Origin: Pseudomonadota bacterium
GTDB taxonomy: Bacteria; Desulfobacterota; Desulfobacteria; Desulfobacterales; Desulfolunaceae
DNA: 64,000 bases
Reading direction: 5' to 3'
Assembly (NCBI GenBank): GCA_018818835.1
Contig: JAHIRD010000071.1
Span: 1 to 64,000, forward strand
Position numbers and translations under genes: made by a program. Positions 55,210 to 62,038 of this stretch are shown in pieces. The stretch's first letter is position 1. Every line of letters starts with the position of its first letter. The notes beneath the pieces are model-generated. The model was not told the origin of the DNA and ran no database searches. It saw nothing but the letters and a program-made list of their open reading frames with translations.

Positions 55210-55360
55210 TATGCACCTGCTAAGTGTTAAGCTCGTTAATAGTGGTTAACAATAGTGTTAATTATAAAGTTAACACATCCTGTTCACCCAGGCAAACAAT
55301 TTTTAGATAATGCCTTTAAAAAACAGCTGATAACACATTATTCCCTGGGAAGTCACAGTA
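55210..55360. promoter_or_regulatory. Activator-binding region with GTTAA repeats
   Basis: The palindrome TGTTAA-N8-TTAACA lies at 55256-55275, with further GTTAA/GTTAAC half-sites at about 55225, 55234 and 55244. The region sits 85-150 bases upstream of the sigma-54 promoter, the usual position of enhancer sites, and near the start of the divergent activator gene. Confidence 0.55.
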
Positions 55361-55375
55361 TGGCACATGCTTTGC
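55361..55375 (+). promoter_or_regulatory. Consensus sigma-54 promoter of the cytochrome operon
   Basis: TGGCAC-ATGCT-TTGC matches the -24/-12 consensus exactly. Transcription would start near 55387, giving a leader of about 110 bases before the DUF3373 gene. Confidence 0.88.
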
Positions 55376-55497
55376 AATAAAAGAGGGACGCATGTTCTGT
55401 GAATATCAGGCGATAATCATCCTTGAAGGAAGGGTGAAACGAGATAGATTGTCAGATAATGATCTGAAGACAAACGACAAGAGGGAAGGAGAGACGA

Positions 55498-57177
55498 ATG
55501 AACAGAATGTTTAAACGAGGCAAGGGGCTTCCTTTGGGGCTCGGTTTTCTTGTGATGATGGTGGTTTTTTTACTGACTCCGGCCTGGGCAGAGGACAACA
55601 AAACCCTTGAAAACGAGGTTGATGCGTTGAAAAAACGTATTGAGGAGATGGACCAGCGCCTCAATAAAACTGAAGTCCATACTGCCACAGACAAGCTCGC
55701 CCTGGGTTTTGAACTTAAAACCACGGCCTGGTCCATCCACTACGGGGATGTCCTGGCAGCGCCCAATGCCCTGGTGGCCGGTTTTTTTACACCCTACGGC
55801 TCCGGGGGGTTTAACGGCGCCACATTGACAGAGTTCCAGAGCGCCATGGCAGGCATGGCCATGGCCGGAATGATTCCCCCGGCCGATAAATACGACGCGG
55901 ACAATGATATCATTTATACCACCAAATTCCGGTTGAATATGAAGGCCAAGGTAAATGAGCACTTAAGTTTCAACGGACGCCTGGCAGCCTATAAAGTCTG
56001 GGGCGATAGCACGGGCGTGAATTTCAACCACGGCAGTATGAGCGATGTCAGTTTGGACGGAACAACAGCCAGCCAGCCCCGGGGTGACCTGATTCACCTT
56101 GAACGGGCCTATATGAATTATCACAACCAAATGGGATCCGTGCCTGTTAATTTTAGCCTGGGCCGGAGACCCTCAACAGAAGGACCTCCCCTGGAGTATG
56201 CGGCCAACAGCCTTGAAGGCGGCTCACCCTTTGGGTCGGTGATCAACTGGCAGTTTGACGGTGCCTCCCTTAATTTCGGCCTGGAAGATGTGACAGGAAT
56301 TCCCGGTGCTGCTTTCAAACTCTGCTACGGGCTTGGTTTTGAGAGTGATTACGGCAACAGTGGATCCATGAGTTCCAATCCCCAGGTGGATGATGTCCAT
56401 TTGATGGGTTTTATTTCCGAACTTTTTAATAATGATATCACCAGCGTCGGACTGATGTATGCCTACGCACCGGATCTGACCGATGGATTTGCCGGAACCA
56501 CGGTGATGCCCTTTATCGTTTCCAGGGCAGATAAGCTTGCTGCTGATGGAACCCCCGGCACCGATGGCGTTCCTGAATATTATTTCGAACCCAACAACGG
56601 CGGGTTTATCAGCCGCATGGAACCCTCGGCCAATATTGGTGACTGGCAGGCACTTTCGCTTCTGCTTCGAAGTAATCTGGAGGAAAGCACGGGAAAAGAT
56701 ATCAACATGTTTTTGTCCACATCCTGGAGCAGCACCGATCCCTCACAAATTTCCAATAATCCCTTTTATGAAATGATGGGTATGGGTCTGTTGAGTTCCA
56801 ATGGCCAGCTTGAAAAACATGATGGATACAGCGTCTACGCAGGGTGTGTTTTCCCCATGCCGGCCCATGCAAAATTGGGTATTGAATACAACTGGGGTTC
56901 CAAATACTGGTTCAATTTTACCGGGGCAGAAGATTCACTAACCGGCAGCAAGTTGTCTGCACGGGGTCAGGTCTTTGAAACCTATTACCACCAGCCCATA
57001 GCCGGAGATAATTTCTTCGTGACCCTGGGTGGACGGTATTATGATTACGACTATACAGGCAGTGGCAATCCCCTGGGCGCCCCGGTAAAAATCTCCGAGG
57101 TCAGTTCCACCGATGCCCTTTTCCCTGTTGCTGATACGGTGTGGGATATTTACTTGTCAGCAACCATGAGATTCTGA
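55498..57177 (+). CDS. DUF3373 outer-membrane porin-like protein
   Basis: The 559-residue protein has a signal peptide (residues 1-31, cleavage at AWA-E), a short coiled coil (KTLENEVDALKKRIEEMDQRLNKTE, about 34-58) and a long beta-rich region ending in an aromatic residue, MRF, as for outer-membrane barrels. Sequence such as LKTTAWSIHYGDV and GRRPSTEGPPLEYAANSLEGGSPFG is typical of DUF3373 proteins of deltaproteobacteria. These often occur with multiheme cytochromes and may form the barrel of a transmembrane electron conduit. AGGAGA precedes the ATG. It is first in the sigma-54-controlled operon. Confidence 0.85.
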   Translation: MNRMFKRGKGLPLGLGFLVMMVVFLLTPAWAEDNKTLENEVDALKKRIEEMDQRLNKTEVHTATDKLALGFELKTTAWSIHYGDVLAAPNALVAGFFTPYGSGGFNGATLTEFQSAMAGMAMAGMIPPADKYDADNDIIYTTKFRLNMKAKVNEHLSFNGRLAAYKVWGDSTGVNFNHGSMSDVSLDGTTASQPRGDLIHLERAYMNYHNQMGSVPVNFSLGRRPSTEGPPLEYAANSLEGGSPFGSVINWQFDGASLNFGLEDVTGIPGAAFKLCYGLGFESDYGNSGSMSSNPQVDDVHLMGFISELFNNDITSVGLMYAYAPDLTDGFAGTTVMPFIVSRADKLAADGTPGTDGVPEYYFEPNNGGFISRMEPSANIGDWQALSLLLRSNLEESTGKDINMFLSTSWSSTDPSQISNNPFYEMMGMGLLSSNGQLEKHDGYSVYAGCVFPMPAHAKLGIEYNWGSKYWFNFTGAEDSLTGSKLSARGQVFETYYHQPIAGDNFFVTLGGRYYDYDYTGSGNPLGAPVKISEVSSTDALFPVADTVWDIYLSATMRF

Positions 57178-57217
57178 TATAATAAGAAAAATTTTATCTT
57201 TTGAAAGGAAACAGGCC

Positions 57218-57562
57218 ATGAAAAAAATATTCATCGTTATGATTGTCGCCGTCTTCGGACTTGTCAGTATCTCTGCAAGCGTTCATGCCGCCGATAAGGG
57301 AGATAAACGAAAAGGCAAGTATGCCTATCGTAATGTTTACAAAAAATGCCATGAAACAGATCCATCCGTTTCACTGACCCCGGCCCTCAGCCCGGATACC
57401 AAAACCATGGCCCAGTGGCAGCGTGTCTTTGATAATAAGGAATTTGATCAGTTCGGTTGCAAGGCGGTTTGGGACGCCCTTTCTGCGGATGACCTTGAAA
57501 ATATTTGCAGCTATCTTATTTCAGGGGCGGCTGATTCGCCCACCCCGGCCAAATGCAAATAA
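57218..57562 (+). CDS. Small exported cytochrome-c-like protein with single-Cys heme site
   Basis: The 114-residue protein has a signal peptide (residues 1-24, cleavage near VHA-A). The mature part looks like a monoheme cytochrome c: YRNVYKKCHETDPSVSLTPAL in place of CxxCH, TKTMAQWQRVFDN, then FGCKAVWDALSADDLENICSYL and a closing CK. The first heme Cys is Tyr (VYKKCH), so at most one thioether could form. Three other Cys residues may form disulfides. Either it binds heme through one bond, as in a few eukaryotic cytochromes, or it has lost heme. It lies between the DUF3373 and octaheme genes. Confidence 0.72.
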   Translation: MKKIFIVMIVAVFGLVSISASVHAADKGDKRKGKYAYRNVYKKCHETDPSVSLTPALSPDTKTMAQWQRVFDNKEFDQFGCKAVWDALSADDLENICSYLISGAADSPTPAKCK

Positions 57563-57598
57563 TCGGTTGTTGATTTAACTGGTCATGATTATCCCAAA

Positions 57599-57620
57599 GG
57601 GGCGGGCTTCAACCCGCCCC
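57599..57620 (+). repeat. GC-rich hairpin upstream of the octaheme gene
   Basis: GGGGCGGG-CTTCAA-CCCGCCCC is a perfect 8-bp stem 37 bases after the small cytochrome gene and 43 bases before the next start. It lacks a T-run and may reduce read-through or protect mRNA, setting the ratio of the two proteins. Confidence 0.55.
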
Positions 57621-57662
57621 TGATAAAATGTCATCATGAACCCAAGGTGTAATCAAACGATG

Positions 57663-59270
57663 ATGAAAGAATTTTTTATGCAATCTTTTGTTTTGAAAAA
57701 ACACGTGGCGAAGACCTGCTGTCTGATGGCCTTGATTATGGGGTGTTTTCTGCCCCCGGTGCATGGGGAAGATGGAATGAAACCTGTGGATAAGGGCGGT
57801 TTTGCTGCCATGCGAAGCCAGCAGATAAAAATCAACCATAGCCGATATGAGATTCTCAAACAGGATTTTACATCCGGCGATGAGGTGACCAAGGCCTGCC
57901 TTTCCTGCCATACCACAGCAGATGAAGACTTCAGAAAGACCATTCACTGGACATGGCTGACCCCTGGTCCTGATGCGGAAACGCCCATGGGTAAGGCCGG
58001 TTACTCCATCAATAACTTTTGTATCTCAACCAATAATATGAATGACAAAAGTTGTTCGGCTTGTCATGCGGGATGGAACGGCAAGGAGGGTGAGATCAAT
58101 TGCCTGGTGTGTCACGGCCAGAAAGAATTCAATATGACCGAAGCCTTTGATGACTTAAACTATTTTAAGGCTGAGTCTGATGATGAGTCCAGGGACATGG
58201 CCCAGGAAATCCAGGGCAATATCAAAAAAACCGTTGAAGATATCGGGATTCCCCAGCGTAAAAACTGCGGGTCCTGCCACTTTTACGGGGGTGGCGGCAA
58301 TGGCGTGAAACATGGTGATCTGGACAATTCCCTTGCCACGCCCTCCAAGGATTTGGATGTACATATGGCTGGGGACGGTGGCAATTTTACCTGTACGCGC
58401 TGCCATACGACCCGGATGCATGAGGTCGCCGGCAGAACCTACACATCGCCTGCTTCCACCACGCGAAAATCATTGATCGATGATGATTTGATGCCTAAAA
58501 TCACCTGTGAATCCTGCCATAGCAGCAGTCCCCATAAAATCCTGGCCAAGATGAACGACCATACGGACAAGGTGGCCTGCCAGACTTGCCATATCCCGGC
58601 CTTTGCCAGGGAGAAACCCACCAAGGTCTGGTGGGACTGGTCCAAAGCCGGTGAGTTAAAAGACGGGAAGAAGGTCAAAACAGAAGATTATATGACCATT
58701 AAAGGCGAGATGCGATGGGAGACAAACGTTAAGCCGGAATATGACTGGTATAACGGCGCCCTCAGAACGCTCACCTTGAAAGACACCATTGACCCATCAG
58801 GGATTGTTCAGGTCAGCAAGCCCGTGGGAGACAGTCATGATCCCCATTCTCGGATTTTTCCTTTTAAAGTGTTCCGTGGAAAGCAGCCCTATGATCCCAA
58901 GTCAAACCGTTTTCTTGCACCTCTTTTGTCCGGGAACCAGGGCTATTGGGAAACTCTGGACTGGGAAAGCGCCCTGACTCTGGGGATGAAAGACATGAAT
59001 CTGCCTTTTTCAGGCACATGGGACTTTGTGGAAACCACCTCTGTTTTTCCCATCACCCACATGGTGGCACCGGCGGCCAACGCCCTTTCATGCAAAGAAT
59101 GCCACAGCCCCATGGGGCGGCTTGCAGGTATCGGGGGAGTTTACATACCCGGTTCAAGCGACAATGCCTGGATTAGCCGGATCGGAGTTTTTCTGGCCAT
59201 GTGTGCACTTTTAGGTTCTCTGGGACATGGGGTGCTGAGGTTTCTGGTCAGGAAAGGGAAGGGGATTTAA
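57663..59270 (+). CDS. Octaheme c-type cytochrome, tetrathionate reductase (OTR) family
   Basis: The 535-residue protein carries eight CxxCH sites: CLSCH, CSACH, CLVCH, CGSCH, CTRCH, CESCH, CQTCH and CKECH. The CGSCHFYGGGGNGVKHGDLDNSL segment is typical of the octaheme tetrathionate reductase family, whose members reduce sulfur or nitrogen oxyanions in vitro. A signal peptide precedes the mature protein (cleavage near VHG-E), and a C-terminal helix (residues about 510-530, ISRIGVFLAMCALLGSLGHGVL) anchors it. Start 57663 is chosen among three ATGs because AAGGTG lies upstream. The downstream cytochrome b would pass electrons from the quinone pool. Confidence 0.88.
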   Translation: MKEFFMQSFVLKKHVAKTCCLMALIMGCFLPPVHGEDGMKPVDKGGFAAMRSQQIKINHSRYEILKQDFTSGDEVTKACLSCHTTADEDFRKTIHWTWLTPGPDAETPMGKAGYSINNFCISTNNMNDKSCSACHAGWNGKEGEINCLVCHGQKEFNMTEAFDDLNYFKAESDDESRDMAQEIQGNIKKTVEDIGIPQRKNCGSCHFYGGGGNGVKHGDLDNSLATPSKDLDVHMAGDGGNFTCTRCHTTRMHEVAGRTYTSPASTTRKSLIDDDLMPKITCESCHSSSPHKILAKMNDHTDKVACQTCHIPAFAREKPTKVWWDWSKAGELKDGKKVKTEDYMTIKGEMRWETNVKPEYDWYNGALRTLTLKDTIDPSGIVQVSKPVGDSHDPHSRIFPFKVFRGKQPYDPKSNRFLAPLLSGNQGYWETLDWESALTLGMKDMNLPFSGTWDFVETTSVFPITHMVAPAANALSCKECHSPMGRLAGIGGVYIPGSSDNAWISRIGVFLAMCALLGSLGHGVLRFLVRKGKGI

Positions 59271-59273
59271 TCC

Positions 59274-59900
59274 ATGAAAAAAATCTATCTTTATTCACGT
59301 TATGAACGATTCTGGCACTGGCTTCAGATGGTGTTTATTTTTATCTTGATTGTCACGGGCCTTGAAGTAAACGGGCTGTACAGTCTTCTGGGTTTTAAAC
59401 GAGCCGTGACAATTCATACGTTTACAGGCCTTGCCTGGCTTGTGTCCTTTTTCTTTTTTGTGTTCTGGGTTTTAACCACCGGAGAATGGCGCCAGTATGT
59501 CCCCACCTCGAAAAAGATGCTCCAGGTGATCCGCTTTTATTCATTCGGGATCTTCAAAGGCGAGGCCCATCCTGTCCCCAAACGGAAAGATGCCAAGCAC
59601 AATCCGCTTCAGCGTTTGAGCTATCTGATTCTTGCGGCTGCCATGCTTCCTGTTCAGATGCTTACGGGCTTCTTGTATTGGCGGTATAATGTATGGAATG
59701 CCTGGAAGCTGGATTTTCTTGACCTCGAAACCGTGGCCGGTATCCACATTGCCCTGACCTTCGCCATTGTCTGCTTTGTCATTATCCATATGTATATGAC
59801 CAGCACCGGTCACACCCTCACCGCCCATGTCAAAGCCATGGTTACAGGCTGGGAAGACGTGGAAGATGACCAGGAGGTTTTTGACTGGGAAAAACAATAA
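59274..59900 (+). CDS. Cytochrome b (b561/hydrogenase b-type) membrane subunit
   Basis: The 208-residue protein has four hydrophobic helices: RYERFWHWLQMVFIFILIVTG, HTFTGLAWLVSFFFFVFWV, LILAAAMLPVQMLTGFLYW and GIHIALTFAIVCFVIIHMYM. Conserved His (in FWHW, TIHTFTG, GIHIAL and IIHMYM) would ligate two b hemes. Such subunits connect the menaquinone pool to periplasmic cytochromes or reductases. It starts four bases after the octaheme gene stop, so the pair is a quinol-cytochrome oxidoreductase module. Confidence 0.87.
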   Translation: MKKIYLYSRYERFWHWLQMVFIFILIVTGLEVNGLYSLLGFKRAVTIHTFTGLAWLVSFFFFVFWVLTTGEWRQYVPTSKKMLQVIRFYSFGIFKGEAHPVPKRKDAKHNPLQRLSYLILAAAMLPVQMLTGFLYWRYNVWNAWKLDFLDLETVAGIHIALTFAIVCFVIIHMYMTSTGHTLTAHVKAMVTGWEDVEDDQEVFDWEKQ

Positions 59901-60000
59901 GCATTGCGGTAATTCTGGAATTCACAAATAAATCCGGTGATTTTCAGGGCTAAGGAAATACGTTTTGTGCTTCCTCCAAATTGAGATTGCTCAGGGTGAA

Positions 60001-61257
60001 TCACACTTTAGCGGAATCTCTGGTCAGAATTTTCCCCTCGATGTAACGGGCCATTACGATGGTTTTATCCGAGGGGTTGACCTGCTCCCACTGGATCTGT
60101 CCGGGGAGACCGCCGTTTCTCTTCATGGCATTCATAATGGACGGGTGGGCGAAGATGTTTCCGGGAATGAAAAGGGGCATGGAAGGGGTGTTGATGAAGC
60201 TGCCTTCTTTCCAGATATACGAGACAAAGCCCTTGTTGATCAAGGAACGGATTTTGGTGAAACGGCCGGTGATGCCCACGTCGAAGAAGCCGGTTTCAAA
60301 TTCCCGGTTATGAAGAAGCCAGGAATAGGCCAGGATTTCATGGGCGAAAATATCTTCGGAAGAGATGACCAGGCCGGTGTCGGGATAGGTGATGTGCCCG
60401 TTGTCCGGTCCAAAGGTGGAAAGGACTTTGGTGCCTGATGAAACGATCAGGCGGAGACGGGATTTTATGGCTGGTATCTGGTTGATTTCCTCGTACATGT
60501 TGTAAAAGGAATCCCCGCCGCAGTGGAAGACCTTGCGGCTGTCTTCCCTTAAGAAACCCACACCGATTTTCATACCCGACGTGATATCCCCCATGACATG
60601 TGAACTTACCCTGGCCAGATAGATGATGTGATCAACATCGTACACAGTGCTGGTAACAAAGACGGGCTCTTTCCAGTGGTGAGGCCCTTCAGGCTCCATG
60701 GGCACAAACGTGTCGTACCCCTTTTCTTCGAAGAAAACGGCCTCAGCCCCGGTCTGTTCGATGACCTGAAGAAGTCCTGCTTTCCGGCAGTTTTCACGGG
60801 AAGACCCTCTCTTTTTGTCCTTTTGCCAGTGAACACTTTCAACCCCGCTTGAGTCCCCTACAAAAATCCGTCCCGCCCCTTTTTCCCTGAGAAGAGTGAT
60901 CATGGAATAAAGGGACCATGGGTCCGTGGTGGCGGGATAGGGATTGGCCGAATTCAGGGCCAGCTTGATGAGCACCGAATCCCCTGTGGAAAGCCAGGAA
61001 AAATCGGTTGAGGCTTCCACGGCCTTTTTGAACAGATCGTAAGCCCCTTCTTTTTCACCCTTAGGGATATAGGAGGAGGCCACAAGGGGGTTCCAGGCTT
61101 CCACCATGGTCATGGTGGCAATGTCGTTTTCCCCTGTTTTAATCCGGTGCGCGCAGGCAGGAATAACCATGGAACAGGCGGCAAGCCCCCCGAGCTTAAT
61201 AAGATCCCTTCGTGACAGAGTGGCGGGCCTATCCGGGAAATTGGGCAAACGATCCAT
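60001..61257 (-). CDS. Tat-exported DUF362 protein
   Basis: The 418-residue protein from ATG 61257 (AAGGAGA upstream) has a Tat signal SRRDLIKLGGLAACSMVI (twin Arg 16-17), possibly with a lipobox IPAC (Cys35). The rest is a DUF362 domain with NPLVASSYIPKG, DSVLIKLALNSANPYP, GAGRIFVGDSSG, VFVTSTVYDVDHIIYLARV and LSTFGPDNGHITYPDTGLVIS. DUF362 proteins often accompany ferredoxins, but this one has no iron-sulfur motif. Function unknown. Tat export implies cytoplasmic folding or cofactor insertion. It is convergent with the octaheme operon. A longer upstream frame is open but lacks a ribosome-binding site. Confidence 0.82.
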   Translation of the reverse strand: MDRLPNFPDRPATLSRRDLIKLGGLAACSMVIPACAHRIKTGENDIATMTMVEAWNPLVASSYIPKGEKEGAYDLFKKAVEASTDFSWLSTGDSVLIKLALNSANPYPATTDPWSLYSMITLLREKGAGRIFVGDSSGVESVHWQKDKKRGSSRENCRKAGLLQVIEQTGAEAVFFEEKGYDTFVPMEPEGPHHWKEPVFVTSTVYDVDHIIYLARVSSHVMGDITSGMKIGVGFLREDSRKVFHCGGDSFYNMYEEINQIPAIKSRLRLIVSSGTKVLSTFGPDNGHITYPDTGLVISSEDIFAHEILAYSWLLHNREFETGFFDVGITGRFTKIRSLINKGFVSYIWKEGSFINTPSMPLFIPGNIFAHPSIMNAMKRNGGLPGQIQWEQVNPSDKTIVMARYIEGKILTRDSAKV

Positions 61258-62038
61258 GGTTGTCTCCTTTTCGTATGAATGATGGGTTAAGGTTTGAAAC
61301 CATAAGAGATTTTTGATGTAGATGTCAAAACAAAAGTACATAGATATCTTAAAAACTCTGTTGATTCGTGTCGTTTTAAGCTTTTTATCCCCTGTCGTCA
61401 TTCGATTTAAAGGGAAATATCCGGCTGATTCTGAAATTCACAGATCACTAAAAAGGAGGAAACTTATGAACATTCGCTTGTTACTCCCAGACATCGAAAG
61501 ACTTCCCTCAGAAATCAGAGATGTCGTGCAGGCAACCCCCATCGAACTTAAACATCATGGTACTTTCTGTTGTTATTTAGCTTCTTTGCGGTTAGAATGA
61601 AAAAATAACTTTTGTATTTTAAAAAATTTTAGAAGTGACTATTCAGTATCAAGATAGGGCTACAGGGGTTTCTGAACCGCAGTATTAACAGCCCCGAGAA
61701 CGCGGGCGTTGACTGGAAGATCACACTTAGTGGGCACTGTGATCTTAATCGCATAAACATGCCATAACACCCTCAAAACCACACAAAAAGAAGGCTGTTA
61801 GACAGAGTGTGCGATCACTGAAGATATCCTGTTAACCGATATAGAGTTCTATGCCCATTTTTCGGATCTGAAAGGAAGCGAGGAGCGTCAAATCAGTCCC
61901 TATTACCGTTATATCATCAGATAAGAGTGAACTATCCTATCATTATTGCCTGACTTGTCGATATTAATTGATAAGACAGGTGAATTGTTTTTTTTCAATG
62001 CATCTATTCTTATTGAACCTATATGATACAGGAGACAT
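61258..62038. other. Intergenic region with a small ORF and an inverted repeat
   Basis: Besides the small ORF at 61466, the stretch has AAGATCACA (61717-61725) paired with TGTGATCTT (61738-61746), a 9-bp stem. From 61825 to 61925 a short frame reads DILLTDIEFYAHFSDLKGSEERQISPYYR but has no start and no family I can name; it may be a gene fragment. Confidence 0.35.
61466..61600 (+). CDS. Possible small protein, unknown function
   Basis: A 44-residue frame starts at an ATG preceded by the strong ribosome-binding site AAAAAGGAGGAAACTT. The protein MNIRLLLPDIERLPSEIRD..ELKHHGTFCCYLASLRLE has no domain I recognise, and no signal peptide. The open frame extends 48 codons upstream, to within 65 bases of the DUF362 start on the other strand. 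The strong ribosome-binding site is the main support. Confidence 0.4.
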   Translation: MNIRLLLPDIERLPSEIRDVVQATPIELKHHGTFCCYLASLRLE

